A DNA stretch of 64,000 nt from Mycobacterium sp. (GTDB lineage: Bacteria > Actinomycetota > Actinomycetes > Mycobacteriales > Mycobacteriaceae): positions 62,001 to 126,000 of the forward strand of contig JAKFVT010000026.1 in NCBI GenBank assembly GCA_021732005.1, in the 5' to 3' direction. Below the pieces are notes generated by a model, which was not told where the DNA came from, searched no databases, and saw only the letters and a program-made list of their open reading frames with translations. Within the stretch, counting starts at the first letter, position 1. Each line of letters starts with the position of its first letter. The position numbers and the translations under genes are program-made. Positions 7,803-17,911 of this stretch are shown piece after piece.

Positions 7803-10148
7803 CTAGCGGAAGACCCCGGGCAGGCTGAGCGCCGACAACGTGTCGTCGTTGAGCGGGTTGTCGTGGACCATGTACGTCCAGGTCGAGGTCGGGCGGGCCA
7901 GCTTCGACAGGTCCAGGCCCTGCTCCTCTTCGAGGATGTTGGCGGTCTCGAAAGTCTGCTGGGCGGCCTCGATGGCGTCGGCGGCCAGGTGCGCGAACGC
8001 ATCGACCGCCATCCGGTGGAACTCGTCGAGCGGGTTCTGCCTGCCCAGCGCGCGCAGGTGGATGCTCTCCCGGATGTCGGCCAGGTAGGCCAGGTGGTCG
8101 GCCCAGCCGCGGTCCAGGTGGAACAGCATGATCTGGCGGCAGATCGTCTCGAGCTGGTCTTCGCCGGACTTCTCGGCCAGCTCCTCATACCGGTCGGGCG
8201 AGAGTTCCTTGAGCTCGTTGCGGGCTGCCGGCGTGCTGAGCAGGGTGTTGCGACGCTCGACGATGATCGCGCGCTGCTGGGCGATGAGCTGGTTGTAGCG
8301 CCAGGTGTTGGCGTGGACGTCGAGCAGCCGGCCTTCGGCCACCCGTTGGGCGTGGTCCAGCAGGGCGCCCGCCTTGGGGCTGGTGATCCGTCCGGTCTCG
8401 TCGGCCTCGGTGGGCAGCTTGCCCTCGTCGAGGTGCGCGACGACGACGTCGTCCTCCCAGCTGGCGAAGAACACCGACGAGCCCGGGTCGCCCTGCCGGC
8501 CGGCGCGCCCGCGCAACTGGTTGTCCAGCCGCTCGGTGCGATGCCGCCCGGTGCCGATGACGTGCAGACCGCCGAGTTCGGCGACCTCTTTTTTATCGGC
8601 GGAATGGTCGTCCGATTCCGACCCGCCGAGCCGGATGTCCGTACCGCGGCCGGCCATCTGGGTGGACACCGTGACCGTTCCGAGCTTGCCGGCTTCGGCG
8701 ATGACGGCGGCCTCTTCCTCATCGTTCTTCGCGTTCAGCACCACCGCCGGGACGCCGCGGCGGACCAGCCGCTCGTGCAATTCCTCGGACTCCGCGACGT
8801 CGTGGGTGCCGACCAGAATCGGCTGACCGGTGGCGTGCACCTCGACGATGTGCTCCATGATCGCTTCGATCTTGGCCGCGGCGGTGATGTAGACGCGGTC
8901 GTCGGCGTCCTCGCGGATGTTCGGCGTGTTCGGCGGGATCGGCGAGACGCCGAGCTTGTAGAACTGGCGCAGCTGTTCGCCGGCGGCCAGCGCGGTACCG
9001 GTCATGCCGCACACTGTCGGATACCGGTTGATCAGGGCCTGCACGGTGATGGTGTCCAGCACCTCGCCGGTTTCGGTGGTCTCGATGCCTTCCTTGGCCT
9101 CGACCGCGGCCTGCAGTCCGTCCGGCCAGCGCTGCAGCGACGCGATCCGCCCGCGCGAGGAGTTGATCAGCTGCACCGCGCCGTCGCGGACGATGTAGTG
9201 CACGTCACGCTGCAACAGCACATGCGCGTGCAGGGCGACGTTCACCTCGGTCAGCGTGGTGGTGACGTGCTCCTCGGAGTAGAGGTCGATACCGCCGAGC
9301 GCGGCCTCGAGCTTCTTGGCCCCCTCATCGGTGAGGTGCACGTTGCGGCTGTCGGCGTCGGTGTCGTAGTCGATGCCGGCCCTCAAATCGCCGACCAGCC
9401 GGACGATTTCGACCTTGGGGGTCTCGCGGTGGGTGGTGCCGGCCAGCACCAGCGGCACCAGGGCCTCGTCGACCAGCACGGAGTCGGCCTCGTCGATCAG
9501 CGCGACATCGGGGTTGGGCGACACCAGATCGGCGACATCGGTGACCAGCTGGTCGCGCAGCACGTCGAAGCCGATCTCGTTGACCGAGGCGTAGGTGACA
9601 TCGCATTGGTAGGCGGCGCGGCGTTCCTGCGCGGTCGACTCGGCGGTGATCCAGCCGACTGTGAGCCCCATCGACTCGATCAGCGGCGCCATCCACTCGG
9701 CGTCGCGACGGGCCAGGTAGTCGTTGATGGTCACGACGTGGACGTTGCGCCCGGCCAGGGCGTAGCCGGCAGCGGCGATGGCACCCGAGAGTGTCTTGCC
9801 CTCACCGGTGGCCATCTCGATGACGTCGCCGGCCAGCATGCGCAGCGCACCGGACAGCTGGACATCAAACGGACGCAGGCCCGTGGTGCGCTCGGCGGCT
9901 TCGCGGGCGATGGCCACAAACTGCGGGATGTCGGACGACGAGGCGAGGTCGCCGAGCTCCAGCAGCTTCGCGGCCTTGGCGAGTTGCTCGTCGTCGAGGC
10001 CTTTGGCCTTATCGTCGAACTCGGCCGAGGCGTCCACCTCGGCCATCGATTGAGCCTTGGTCTTCTCGGTGGTGGCACCGAGCATGCGCCAGAAGCCCCG
10101 GCTGATGCGGCCGGGTCCGGCAACGCTGTCCTTGCGAGTTTTCGCCAC
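7803..10148 (-). CDS. secA2: Accessory preprotein translocase ATPase SecA2
   Basis: Protein of 781 residues, shorter than housekeeping SecA (about 950). DEAD motor features are Walker A ATGEGKT at 113-119, DEAD box 219-222, [11 protein letters not shown] and the [11 protein letters not shown] motif. It ends with PGVFR and lacks the zinc-binding C-terminus of SecA1. SecA2 exports a small set of proteins in mycobacteria, including proteins without typical signals. GTG 10148 is supported by the family N-terminus. It heads a tight run with pgsA2 and the DUF881-Sbp genes. In M. tuberculosis ilvG follows on the upstream side; here it is absent and the ABC transporter gene is the direct neighbour. 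Confidence 0.96.
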   Translation of the reverse strand: MAKTRKDSVAGPGRISRGFWRMLGATTEKTKAQSMAEVDASAEFDDKAKGLDDEQLAKAAKLLELGDLASSSDIPQFVAIAREAAERTTGLRPFDVQLSGALRMLAGDVIEMATGEGKTLSGAIAAAGYALAGRNVHVVTINDYLARRDAEWMAPLIESMGLTVGWITAESTAQERRAAYQCDVTYASVNEIGFDVLRDQLVTDVADLVSPNPDVALIDEADSVLVDEALVPLVLAGTTHRETPKVEIVRLVGDLRAGIDYDTDADSRNVHLTDEGAKKLEAALGGIDLYSEEHVTTTLTEVNVALHAHVLLQRDVHYIVRDGAVQLINSSRGRIASLQRWPDGLQAAVEAKEGIETTETGEVLDTITVQALINRYPTVCGMTGTALAAGEQLRQFYKLGVSPIPPNTPNIREDADDRVYITAAAKIEAIMEHIVEVHATGQPILVGTHDVAESEELHERLVRRGVPAVVLNAKNDEEEAAVIAEAGKLGTVTVSTQMAGRGTDIRLGGSESDDHSADKKEVAELGGLHVIGTGRHRTERLDNQLRGRAGRQGDPGSSVFFASWEDDVVVAHLDEGKLPTEADETGRITSPKAGALLDHAQRVAEGRLLDVHANTWRYNQLIAQQRAIIVERRNTLLSTPAARNELKELSPDRYEELAEKSGEDQLETICRQIMLFHLDRGWADHLAYLADIRESIHLRALGRQNPLDEFHRMAVDAFAHLAADAIEAAQQTFETANILEEEQGLDLSKLARPTSTWTYMVHDNPLNDDTLSALSLPGVFR

Positions 10149-10436
10149 GGGTCAACGGTACCGTCGGCGCCTTGGCGGACGCCGACGCACTCACTGCCGC
10201 TGCATTCGCCGCGCCGTCTCACCCGCGCGCCGGGCAACCGTCGTTCTCGGGCTTGACGGTTATCTTTGCTTCACTGCCCGCGACTCAACCCGGGGGCGGG
10301 TCTGACGACGCACCGAAGCTCACATTTCGCCAGTCATCTGACACACACGCGCGCCTTCGCCGGGATGCCGGGGTAGGTTCGCCGGGAAGCCAGCAGATCG
10401 GGCGTCGCGTGTCGGCGCCGCAGGAGGAGAATCGCG

Positions 10437-12350
10437 TTGGAGAAGTTCACCCCGTCCATGGACTGGGGGCACGAGCTCGTCCCGTCCCTGATCTGGATTT
10501 CCAAAGCGTGGGCGATCAGCGCCGTTTTGAGTCTCATCGTGCTGTTCCTGCTGGCCAAGTACACGGTGTGGGGCCGGCAGTACTGGCGGATCACCGGGGA
10601 TTACTTCAAAGGCCGGCAGAGCATCGGGGTCTGGATCTGGATCGCCGTGCTGCTGCTCTCGACGATCATCTCGGTGCGTCTCGACGTATTGCTCAGCTAC
10701 TACAGCAATGACCTGTTCACGTCGCTGCAGGTGGCGTTCCAGGGCGCGGGCGGCGGCAACGAGGAAGTTCGCCAGTCCGGTATCCACGGATTCTGGGCGG
10801 CGCTGATCCTGTTCGGGATCCTGGCGACCATCTACATCAGCCGGGTGATGCTGGACATCTACCTGATGCAGCGATTCATCATTCGCTGGCGGGTGTGGCT
10901 CACCGACCGGCTCACCTGCGACTGGCTCGATGACCACGCCTATTACCGCACCCGGTTCACCGACAGCGACATCGACAACCCCGACCAGCGCATCCAGTAC
11001 GACATCGACATCTTCACCGCCGGGGTGGGGTCCTCCCCGAACACCCCGATGATCGGCAGCTCCAGCACGCTGCTGTTCGGCGCGATCAACTCGTTGGTGA
11101 CGGTGGTTTCGTTCACCGTGATCTTGTGGAACCTGTCGGGTCCGCTGACATTCCTCGGTGTCACCCTCGGGCACGCCCTGTTCTGGGTGGTGCTGGTCTA
11201 CGTACTGGTGGCGACGGTCATTGCGTTCTGGATCGGCCACCCGCTGATCCGGCTCAGCTTCCGCAACGAGCTCACCAACGCCGTCTTCCGCTACGCGCTG
11301 GTCCGGCTGCGTGATTCGGCCGAGGCTGTCGGCTTCTACCGCGGCGAGAACGCCGAGCGGGGCCTGCTGCGCGCCAAATTCGCCCAGATCATCGCCAACT
11401 ACAAGCGCTACGTGAATCGCACGATCGCGCTGACCGGCTGGAACCTGTCGATGAGCCAGATCATCAACCCGCTGCCGCTGGTCATCCAGGCGCCGCGGCT
11501 GTTCGCCGGGCAGATCGACCTCGGTGACGTCACCCAGTCGTCGAGCGCGTTCGGGTCGATCCACGACTCGCTGTCGTTCTTCCGCAACGCCTACGACTCG
11601 TTCGCCTCATACCGGGCGGCCATAATCCGTCTGCACGGCCTGGTGGAAACCAACGCCGAGGCGCGCGAGCTGCCCAAGCTGACGACGGTCACGAGCCAGG
11701 ACGGTTCCGTCGAATTGCGCCGGGTCGAGGTCCGCACGCCCAGCGGCAGCCAGCTCGTCGATCCGATCGACCTGCGGCTGGAGCCGGGCGAGACGCTGGT
11801 CATCACCGGGCCTTCGGGTGCGGGCAAGACCACGCTGCTGCGCAGCCTGGCCCAGCTGTGGCCGTTCACCTCCGGCACCCTCTGCCGACCCGAGGACGAC
11901 GACACCATGTTCCTGTCGCAGATGCCGTACGTCCCGCTGGGCGATCTGCGGACCGTGGTGTCCTACCCGGCGACCTCCGGGGAGATCAGCGATGACGACC
12001 TGCAACAAGCGCTGTCCAAGGTTGCCTTGTCGCACTTGACGATTCGCCTCAACGAGTCCCAAGACTGGGCCAAGGTGCTGTCGCCGGGCGAGCAACAACG
12101 CATCGCGTTCGCCCGCGTGCTGCTGACCAAACCGAAGGCGGTCTTCCTCGACGAAGCCACCTCGGCCCTCGACGAGGGTCTGGAGTTCGCGCTCTACGAG
12201 ATGGTGCGCACCGAGCTATCGAACACCATCCTGGTCAGCGTCAGTCACCGCAGCACCGTCGAGCAGCACCACGCCCGGCACCTGGAGCTGCTCGGTGGGG
12301 GGCAATGGCGCCTCGGCCACGTCGAGGGCAACGAGCCCGCTACCGTTTAG
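10437..12350 (+). CDS. bacA: BacA/Rv1819c-type ABC transporter (SbmA-like domain fused to ATPase)
   Basis: Fused half-transporter of 637 residues. The SbmA/BacA-like membrane part (about 1-400) has six hydrophobic segments with the [14 protein letters not shown] and [14 protein letters not shown] family blocks. The ATPase domain has Walker A GPSGAGKT (458-465), signature LSPGEQQR (548-555), Walker B VFLDEA with E573, and switch H604. The M. tuberculosis protein imports vitamin B12, bleomycin and other hydrophilic solutes through a large aqueous cavity. The start is TTG 10437, chosen for the strong AGGAGGAGA six bases upstream. It is divergent from secA2 with 288 bases between; its stop overlaps the next gene's stop by four bases. 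Confidence 0.93.
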   Translation: MEKFTPSMDWGHELVPSLIWISKAWAISAVLSLIVLFLLAKYTVWGRQYWRITGDYFKGRQSIGVWIWIAVLLLSTIISVRLDVLLSYYSNDLFTSLQVAFQGAGGGNEEVRQSGIHGFWAALILFGILATIYISRVMLDIYLMQRFIIRWRVWLTDRLTCDWLDDHAYYRTRFTDSDIDNPDQRIQYDIDIFTAGVGSSPNTPMIGSSSTLLFGAINSLVTVVSFTVILWNLSGPLTFLGVTLGHALFWVVLVYVLVATVIAFWIGHPLIRLSFRNELTNAVFRYALVRLRDSAEAVGFYRGENAERGLLRAKFAQIIANYKRYVNRTIALTGWNLSMSQIINPLPLVIQAPRLFAGQIDLGDVTQSSSAFGSIHDSLSFFRNAYDSFASYRAAIIRLHGLVETNAEARELPKLTTVTSQDGSVELRRVEVRTPSGSQLVDPIDLRLEPGETLVITGPSGAGKTTLLRSLAQLWPFTSGTLCRPEDDDTMFLSQMPYVPLGDLRTVVSYPATSGEISDDDLQQALSKVALSHLTIRLNESQDWAKVLSPGEQQRIAFARVLLTKPKAVFLDEATSALDEGLEFALYEMVRTELSNTILVSVSHRSTVEQHHARHLELLGGGQWRLGHVEGNEPATV

Positions 12351-13825
12351 CCTGCGGCGCTGGCACTTTCAGCGGCCACCTTGGCGGCGTGCGTTCCAGC
12401 GCGTCGCCCGAAGAACGAGCCCTCCCCCAGCTGGGTGCCGCTGGCGTAGCCCTTGCCGTCCTGGGCGATGTTGGACGCGCACGCGCCCGCCGCGTACAAG
12501 CCCGCAATCACGCTGCCGTCGGCGCGCAGCACCTCGCCATCGACATCAGTGGCCAGACCACCGACGGTGAAGCCGGAGTACATCGCCTTACCCAGCGTCA
12601 GATCGAAGGCACCCCACGGCCCCTTGTCTTGCGGCGCAAGGAATTCCGGCTGCTTGTGGAACTCCGGATCCTCACCCTTGGCGGCGTGTTCGTTGTAGTT
12701 GTTCAACGTCTCGACGAGGTTGCCCGGCGGGATGCCCAGCGCGGCCTCCATCTCCTCGACCGTCTCCCAGCCGTCGATGAAGGTGATCAGTGGGATCTCC
12801 GGGCGCTGCATGTGCGCCTCGTCGACGATGAGGTACGCCGCACTGTCGGGTTGGTCCATCACGTAACCCGAAGTGCGCGAATGATAGCCGTCCTCGGTGA
12901 CGAACCGCTTGCCCTCCTTGTTGACGATGATTCCGGTCAGCAGGATCGACGGCGGGTAGACGGGCGCGGTGATGAAGATCTGGTCCATGTGCTTGGTGGC
13001 CCCGCCCACCGACTCGCCGAGGCGGATGCCCAGGCCGTCGTCGTAGGTGTTGCCGAGCACGAAGGGCTTCTCGGCGAGCTTCGGCGTGAGCTTGGCGACC
13101 ATCTCGGGATTCATCACGAAGCCGCCTGCGGCGATCACCACCGCCTTGGCCCGGATCGACCCGGTCTCGGTGAACTTCTTCCACGAGACGCCCACGACGG
13201 CCTCATCCTCGACGACGAGATTCGTTGCGCCCGTTTCGTAGCGGATCTGCACACCCAGTTCGGCGGCCCGCTTGAGCAGCAGGTCGATCACCATCGCCGC
13301 GCCCTGGGTATCACCGGGGACCGGGACCTTGTGGCCGCGCGGGGCGGGCACCGCCATGTTCTTGTACGGCCACACCTTCTCGTTGCCGGTGAACATCAGC
13401 CCCTCGGTATTGGGCTGGATCACCGCCTTCTCCGGGTAGTAGCTGCGCTCGAACGCGATTCCCAGTTCCTCGAGCCAGTTGAAATGTTCGACGCTGCCTT
13501 CGCAGTAGGCGCGGATCTTGTCGAGTTCGGGTTCGCGCGACACCGCGACGAGGTACTTGTACATCTCTTCGACGCTGTCGGCATGCCCGGTCGCCTGCTG
13601 GACGGCGGTTCCGCCACCGAGGTAGAAGTGGCCGCCGGCCATCGAGGTGGTGCCGCCGGCGACGGCAGCGCGCTCGAGCACCAGCACCCGCGCGCCGGCG
13701 GCCGCGGCGCTGACCGCCGCACACCCGCCGCCGATGCCGAAGCCGATCACCACGACGTCGACCTCGTCGGACCAGTCGGTCACATCCGAGGCGGCGACGG
13801 TCGTGGGAATGTCCAGGCCACTCAT
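12347..13825 (-). CDS. FAD-binding_2 flavoprotein, KstD/fumarate-reductase-like (Rv1817-like)
   Basis: Protein of 492 residues. It has a dinucleotide motif ([10 protein letters not shown], glycines 28, 30, 33), [16 protein letters not shown] for the FAD pyrophosphate, and a C-terminal [11 protein letters not shown]...[11 protein letters not shown] block as in 3-ketosteroid-delta1-dehydrogenases and fumarate reductases. M. tuberculosis Rv1817 is the likely orthologue. The gene is translationally coupled to the VOC gene (ATGA overlap at 13822-13825), and two KstR-type boxes lie upstream of that gene. A role in steroid side-chain or ring oxidation is therefore plausible, but the exact substrate is unknown; the classic KstD catalytic tyrosines cannot be confirmed by eye. 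Confidence 0.85.
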   Translation of the reverse strand: MSGLDIPTTVAASDVTDWSDEVDVVVIGFGIGGGCAAVSAAAAGARVLVLERAAVAGGTTSMAGGHFYLGGGTAVQQATGHADSVEEMYKYLVAVSREPELDKIRAYCEGSVEHFNWLEELGIAFERSYYPEKAVIQPNTEGLMFTGNEKVWPYKNMAVPAPRGHKVPVPGDTQGAAMVIDLLLKRAAELGVQIRYETGATNLVVEDEAVVGVSWKKFTETGSIRAKAVVIAAGGFVMNPEMVAKLTPKLAEKPFVLGNTYDDGLGIRLGESVGGATKHMDQIFITAPVYPPSILLTGIIVNKEGKRFVTEDGYHSRTSGYVMDQPDSAAYLIVDEAHMQRPEIPLITFIDGWETVEEMEAALGIPPGNLVETLNNYNEHAAKGEDPEFHKQPEFLAPQDKGPWGAFDLTLGKAMYSGFTVGGLATDVDGEVLRADGSVIAGLYAAGACASNIAQDGKGYASGTQLGEGSFFGRRAGTHAAKVAAESASAAG

Positions 13826-14313
13826 TGCTGCTCCTGTTTCACATAGTCGAAGAACGTGCGGATCTCGTCGGGGATGTAGGCGATTTCGAGGTAGGGGACG
13901 CCGGCCGCCGCGGCGGACAGGTATGCGAACCGCATGCCGCCGGGCATCACGCCGCGCGCGACGACCTCCGCCGACGGGCCGTCGCCGGTCAGCGCGGCGT
14001 CGAACGCGGCGGCGTCGGGGACCTCCACGCAGATGTGGTGCAGACCGGGGCCGCTCCGGTCGAGGAACTCGGTGTAGATGCTCTCGCCGCGCGTCGGTGC
14101 GATGAGTTCGAGCTGGGTGTCACCGGCGTAGCTCAACGAGATGTCGGCGCGGTAGTCGGCTGGTCGGCCGCGGTGTTCGCAGGTGTCCGGCCCGAAGTGC
14201 ACATCGGGCATGCGGATCCATTTCCTGGCCCCGAGCAGCGTGGTCAGCGCCGCCTCGGTGGCGTCCAGGTCGCGGGTCACCCACGCGATCTGGACAGGTG
14301 TCTGGTCGATCAT
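13822..14313 (-). CDS. VOC/glyoxalase-fold protein
   Basis: Protein of 163 residues with vicinal-oxygen-chelate layout: a first half starting IAWVTRDLDATEAAL and a second half with GLHHICVEVPD. The HHIC and late EIAY positions fit metal-ligand sites seen in methylmalonyl-CoA epimerase-like and glyoxalase_4 proteins. ATG 14313; stop overlaps the flavoprotein start by four bases, so the two are made together. VOC proteins can be epimerases, dioxygenases or lyases, and which one this is cannot be read. Two KstR-type palindromes lie 34-80 bases upstream. Confidence 0.8.
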   Translation of the reverse strand: MIDQTPVQIAWVTRDLDATEAALTTLLGARKWIRMPDVHFGPDTCEHRGRPADYRADISLSYAGDTQLELIAPTRGESIYTEFLDRSGPGLHHICVEVPDAAAFDAALTGDGPSAEVVARGVMPGGMRFAYLSAAAAGVPYLEIAYIPDEIRTFFDYVKQEQQ

Positions 14314-14347
14314 CGGTTTGAGGATATCCCCGGCCCGGCGGTGTGGC

Positions 14348-14361
14348 TAGAACGTGTTCTA
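14348..14361 (-). promoter_or_regulatory. KstR-type operator box 1 (perfect palindrome)
   Basis: TAGAACGTGTTCTA fits TNNAACNNGTTNNA, the published KstR consensus for cholesterol catabolism genes in actinobacteria, and its arms (CTAGAAC / GTTCTAG, 14347-14362) are perfectly inverted. It ends 35 bases before the VOC start, the right place for a promoter-blocking operator. KstR itself is not in the window. Confidence 0.75.
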
Positions 14362-14377
14362 GTTTCGCGCCACAGAA

Positions 14378-15100
14378 CTACAACGCGTTCGAGTTCTGCG
14401 CCTCAGCGGTCAGCAGGTCGATGGCCAGGTGCAGCTGCTCGTCGAACAGCGCCCGAGGATCGGTGAAGGTGTCGGTGCCGTATTGACCGAAGACCTCGAG
14501 GCTGATGGCCCCGATCATCATGGCCCAGATCGCGGTGCACCGGATCACCAGCGCGTCGTCGCCGGGAAAGCCGAACTCGTCGCGCACATGGACCAGGTCG
14601 GTTGACATCGGTTGGGCGGCATGACGTTCCGTGAGGGCGATATCGCCGGTGGCCACGCCGGTGGCGACCGCGTCGAACAGCATGCCGATCACCCGGGTGC
14701 CCGGTCCGGTGGTCAGCTCGGCCGGCGCGTTGTAGCCCGGCACGGGGCTGCCGTACAGCAGCGCCCACTCGGCGGGCTGGTCCAGCGCCCAGCCGCGGAT
14801 GGCATGGGCGATGGTCGCGACGTCGGCCCGCCAACCGCCGTCGGCGGCCACCCGCGCCTGCCCGACCGCATCGGCGAGGTCGGAATAGGCATCTATCAGC
14901 AGGAGGGTCAGCAGCGCATCGCGGCTGGCGACATAGCGGTACACCGCCGAGGACACCATCCCCAGCTCGCGGGCGATGGCCCGCACCGACAGTCCGGCCG
15001 CGCCCACGGTGGCCAGCTGCCGGCGCCCGAGCTCGACGATCTGGGCTTCGATGCGTTGCCGCGTGTCCTCGCGTTTCCCCACGCGCCGAGTCTGACACAT
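14378..15100 (-). CDS. TetR-family transcriptional regulator
   Basis: Protein of up to 240 residues. The N-terminal helix-turn-helix is LSVRAIARELGMVSSAVYRYVASRDALL; the C-terminal half resembles TetR_C ligand domains with the common WALDQPAEWALLYGSPVPGY motif. ATG 15100 and GTG 15082 are both possible; the six extra residues are not conserved and neither has a strong ribosome site. It is divergent from the Ddn-like gene at 15180, with a 15-bp inverted repeat between them, suggesting it represses itself and that gene. The VOC gene lies downstream in the same direction. Confidence 0.88.
   Translation of the reverse strand: MCQTRRVGKREDTRQRIEAQIVELGRRQLATVGAAGLSVRAIARELGMVSSAVYRYVASRDALLTLLLIDAYSDLADAVGQARVAADGGWRADVATIAHAIRGWALDQPAEWALLYGSPVPGYNAPAELTTGPGTRVIGMLFDAVATGVATGDIALTERHAAQPMSTDLVHVRDEFGFPGDDALVIRCTAIWAMMIGAISLEVFGQYGTDTFTDPRALFDEQLHLAIDLLTAEAQNSNAL
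14379..14392 (-). promoter_or_regulatory. KstR-type operator box 2
   Basis: TACAACGCGTTCGA also fits TNNAACNNGTTNNA. It sits inside a larger inverted repeat (CAGAACT 14373-14379, AGTTCTG 14392-14398) that overlaps the last codons of the TetR gene. Having two matches 17 bases apart makes a chance hit less likely. Confidence 0.55.
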
Positions 15101-15150
15101 CCGAGATCACTGCTCTTGCTTTTCGTCCGCGCCGCTGGCATCCTCGTTGT

Positions 15151-15165
15151 GAGAGCACCGCTCTC
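15151..15165. promoter_or_regulatory. Inverted-repeat operator between TetR and Ddn-like genes
   Basis: GAGAGC-ACC-GCTCTC is a perfect inverted repeat in the 79-base divergent spacer, 51 bases from the TetR start and 15 from the Ddn-like start. Size and symmetry fit a TetR-family site. Assignment to the neighbouring TetR is inferred from position. Confidence 0.6.
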
Positions 15166-15179
15166 TAATCATCGAGTCG

Positions 15180-15632
15180 ATGGGAAAAGCCATGAATCAG
15201 CACTACGACCGCCCGAACGCCGCCGCGCGCGCGGCCAACGCCGTCATCCGCCGGCTCGCCGAGGCGGGCATCAGCATCGCGGGCACGCGGGCGCTACGAG
15301 TGCGGGGCCGTAAAACCGGCGCGCTGCAGAACGTGGTCGTCAACGTGCTGCGGGTCGGCGACACCGAGTACTTGGTCTCCCCGCGCGGCAACACCCAGTG
15401 GGCGCGCAACGCGCGGGCAGCCGGCGAGGTGGAACTCGGCCCGCGCTGGCGTCGCGCCCCGGTCACCCTCACCGAGGTCGACGACGATGCCAAGCCGGCG
15501 CTGCTCAAGAGCTATCTCGACCGGTGGTACTGGGAGGTCAAGGGCCACATCGCCGGCCTCACACCTGAGTCGACGGATGCCGAATTGCGTTCGGCCGCAC
15601 CGGTAATCCCGGTGTTCGCGCTCGCGCGCTAG
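15180..15632 (+). CDS. Deazaflavin-dependent nitroreductase (Ddn)-family protein
   Basis: Protein of 150 residues with the Ddn/DUF385 split-barrel pattern: TRALRVRGRKTGALQNVVVNVLRVGDTEYLVSPRGNTQWARN is the family core, corresponding to F420-binding residues. Such proteins reduce quinones or bind F420 or heme; the substrate is unknown. ATG 15180 is used; ATG 15192, with GGGAAAAG before it, is an equally good start. The stop overlaps the convergent protease gene by four bases. Confidence 0.85.
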   Translation: MGKAMNQHYDRPNAAARAANAVIRRLAEAGISIAGTRALRVRGRKTGALQNVVVNVLRVGDTEYLVSPRGNTQWARNARAAGEVELGPRWRRAPVTLTEVDDDAKPALLKSYLDRWYWEVKGHIAGLTPESTDAELRSAAPVIPVFALAR

Positions 15633-16324
15633 TTGGCGTTGGCTTGCTCGGCGGCAGCCACATTGACCACGTCGGCACCGGCGCGCACCTGCTGGCTGGT
15701 GGCCACCCACGACACCGCCGCGGGCAGATTGCCCCAGGTGCTGTTGAACAGCCCGACGATCACAGCCTTGTTGTTGTCAATCGGCATGTACACCGGGCCG
15801 CCGGAGTCACCCTTCTGGCTGACCACGCCGTTCTCCATGGTGAACCAGCCGTTGTTGACGCGCTCGATCGATCCGCAGCTCTCGCCGGTGATCACGCCGA
15901 AGTGGCAGACCGGCTGGCCGTTGGCCATCGGCGGCGCCGCCTCGGCGACCAGCTGGCGGCCGCCGGGCAGGATGTTGTTGATCGACACATCGGCGCCCAG
16001 GGCGATCATTTCGTAGTCGGAGATCACCTGGTCGGTGCGCACGACGGCGCCGTCCGGGGTGTTGTCCTGGAAGGTCGAGACCATGCCGATGAAGCGCCCG
16101 TCGCGGTCGGTGACCGGGCCGTCCGCCTGGCAGTGACCGGCGGAGTAGGCGACCCGCGCCACCGGGTCGACGTATCCGAGCGTGCAGACATTGCTTGCTT
16201 GGCGAATTTCCATGCCGGGCGAAACCACGACGCCGGGGGTGGCTGCAGCGATCGGCGCCAAGGTCCCGGTCGCGGCGACAACAGCGGCGGTGGCCAGGAC
16301 AACCTTCTGAGCAAAGCGCGACAC
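15629..16324 (-). CDS. Secreted trypsin-like serine protease (Rv1815-like)
   Basis: Protein of 231 residues with a Sec signal peptide (about 1-28, ending AAAT). It has a chymotrypsin-fold triad: H64 in SAGHC, a likely Asp at D103 in SDYEMI, and S174 in GDSGGP. Cysteine pairs C47/C65 and C140/C150 suit an extracytoplasmic enzyme. Start GTG 16324. The M. tuberculosis equivalent Rv1815 is uncharacterised. It stands alone, convergent with the Ddn-like gene; the 152 bases upstream should carry its promoter. Confidence 0.88.
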   Translation of the reverse strand: MSRFAQKVVLATAAVVAATGTLAPIAAATPGVVVSPGMEIRQASNVCTLGYVDPVARVAYSAGHCQADGPVTDRDGRFIGMVSTFQDNTPDGAVVRTDQVISDYEMIALGADVSINNILPGGRQLVAEAAPPMANGQPVCHFGVITGESCGSIERVNNGWFTMENGVVSQKGDSGGPVYMPIDNNKAVIVGLFNSTWGNLPAAVSWVATSQQVRAGADVVNVAAAEQANAN

Positions 16325-16476
16325 TGTACACCCCGATCGGTCGGCGGTACGTCAAGGACGCGCCGCGGAAGTATCTCGACTGTGTATCGGCGCCGATTTC
16401 AAATCGTTACCAACGAACCATGGCGTACCCGGCGTGTCGCCGCGGGAATCGCCGCAGATGGGGTTAGAACCCGGCG

Positions 16477-17883
16477 TTAGGAGTCGAACCCCAGGCCCAA
16501 CCGGTCGAGGGTGCGCAGGATGAGGTTGCGTTTGCCCTCGTTGTGATCGGCCCGGTCCAGCGACCACCGGGTGGCCTGAATGCCGACACTGGCCACCGGT
16601 TCGGGCGGGAACGGCAACGGCTTGCGGTTGACCATCTCCAGCTCGGTCCGCTCGGTGGGATGACCGTCGAGCAGGTCCAGGCAGACGTCGGCGGCGAACC
16701 GTGCAGCGCCGACACCCAGACCGGTGAATCCGTTGACGTAGGCGATCCGGCCTCGGCCGGCCAGACCCCAGTGCGCACAGAAGCGGGTGTTGGTGTCGAT
16801 CGCGCCGGCCCAGCGGTGGCTGAACCGGACATCCTCGAGTTGCGGGAACGTGATGAAGAAGTGGGCGGCCAGCTTGCGGTAGCTCTCGGGCCGGTCTTCG
16901 TACATCGCGTCGACGCGACGACCGTAGTGATACACGGCGTCGTAGCCACCCCAGACGATCCGGTTGTCCGCCGAGAGGCGGTAGTAGTGGAACTGGTTGG
17001 CGCTGTCGCCGATGCCCTGCCGTGAGCGCCATCCGATCCGGTCCAACTGGTCGTTCGTGAGCGGCTCGGTGGCCAGCACGTAGTCGTACACCGGAATGGT
17101 GTGGAACCGGTTTCGCTTCAGCAGGCTCGGAAAAACGTTGGTGGCCAACACAACCTGGTCGGCCTGGAGCACCCCGGCGGAGGTGTCCACCCGTATCCCC
17201 CGCTGTTCGCGCTGCATCGACGCCGCCGCGGTGTGTTCGAAGATCTCGACCCCGGCGTCCGCGCAGGCCCGGGCGAGCTCGAAGACCAGCCGGGCCGGAT
17301 GGACGATCGCGCAGGTGTCGGTCGCCCACAGACCGGCCCGGTAGGTCGGTGAGTCGACCTCGGCGCGCACCGCCGCCTGATCCAGGAACCGGCCGTCGCC
17401 GTCGTCGGCGCCCTCGGCCAGCCACTCGACCTGATGCGGTTCGGTGGCGACCGTGAGCATGCCCGTGCGCTCCCAGTCCACGTTCATGCCGTAGGAGGCG
17501 ATATCGGCCTGCATGCCGTCGAGGTTGGCCAGGCCGAGCTTCTCCAGGCGGTCGAACTCGCTGGGCCAGCGCGACTTTCCGTTCTCGGCGCCGTGGGTGA
17601 TGCTGGCCTCGACGAAGCCGCCGTTGCGTCCCGATGCCGCCCAGCCGACCCGCTCGGCTTCGATGAGCACCACCCGCGCCCCGGGGTTGCGCGCCTTCGC
17701 GTGCAGGGCCGACCACAGGCCGGCATAGCCGCCGCCGACCACCAACAAATCACAGTTCAGGCCGCCGGACAGCATCGGGAATTCGGGCCGCGGGATGTCC
17801 AACCACATCGATCCGAACGTGGCGGAGCCCAGCGCCCGGGCGATCAGGGCGGGGTCGACGTCGCGATCAAATACGGTCTGCAC
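16477..17883 (-). CDS. FAD-dependent amine/amino-acid oxidoreductase (DAO family)
   Basis: Protein of 468 residues. An N-terminal FAD motif (LLVVGGGYAGLWSALHAK, about residues 46-63) is followed by ERVGWAASGRNGGFV, typical of the glycine oxidase / gamma-glutamylputrescine oxidase (PuuB) group. The C-terminal GFTGLGVGAARFAADV closes the FAD site. It probably oxidises a secondary amine or amino acid; substrate unknown. GTG 17883 is the first start that leaves the antiporter gene intact (28 bases upstream); an in-frame extension into that gene is not conserved. Confidence 0.85.
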   Translation of the reverse strand: MQTVFDRDVDPALIARALGSATFGSMWLDIPRPEFPMLSGGLNCDLLVVGGGYAGLWSALHAKARNPGARVVLIEAERVGWAASGRNGGFVEASITHGAENGKSRWPSEFDRLEKLGLANLDGMQADIASYGMNVDWERTGMLTVATEPHQVEWLAEGADDGDGRFLDQAAVRAEVDSPTYRAGLWATDTCAIVHPARLVFELARACADAGVEIFEHTAAASMQREQRGIRVDTSAGVLQADQVVLATNVFPSLLKRNRFHTIPVYDYVLATEPLTNDQLDRIGWRSRQGIGDSANQFHYYRLSADNRIVWGGYDAVYHYGRRVDAMYEDRPESYRKLAAHFFITFPQLEDVRFSHRWAGAIDTNTRFCAHWGLAGRGRIAYVNGFTGLGVGAARFAADVCLDLLDGHPTERTELEMVNRKPLPFPPEPVASVGIQATRWSLDRADHNEGKRNLILRTLDRLGLGFDS

Positions 17884-17911
17884 CCCAGCATGGTGCCACG
17901 ACGGCGGCGCC

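Noticed and set aside
7557..10256. 899-codon open frame on the plus strand opposite secA2 and the phosphatidyltransferase
   Set aside because: Low-complexity antisense composition, no start context or motif; it crosses two well-supported minus genes.
10149..10436. Extra gene in the 288-base gap between secA2 and the BacA-like gene (the place of ilvG in M. tuberculosis)
   Set aside because: No frame with start, ribosome site and sensible composition; it is a divergent promoter region.
14373..14398. The larger palindrome as a transcription terminator of the TetR gene
   Set aside because: The stem is interrupted and has no T-run; the internal match to the KstR consensus explains it better.
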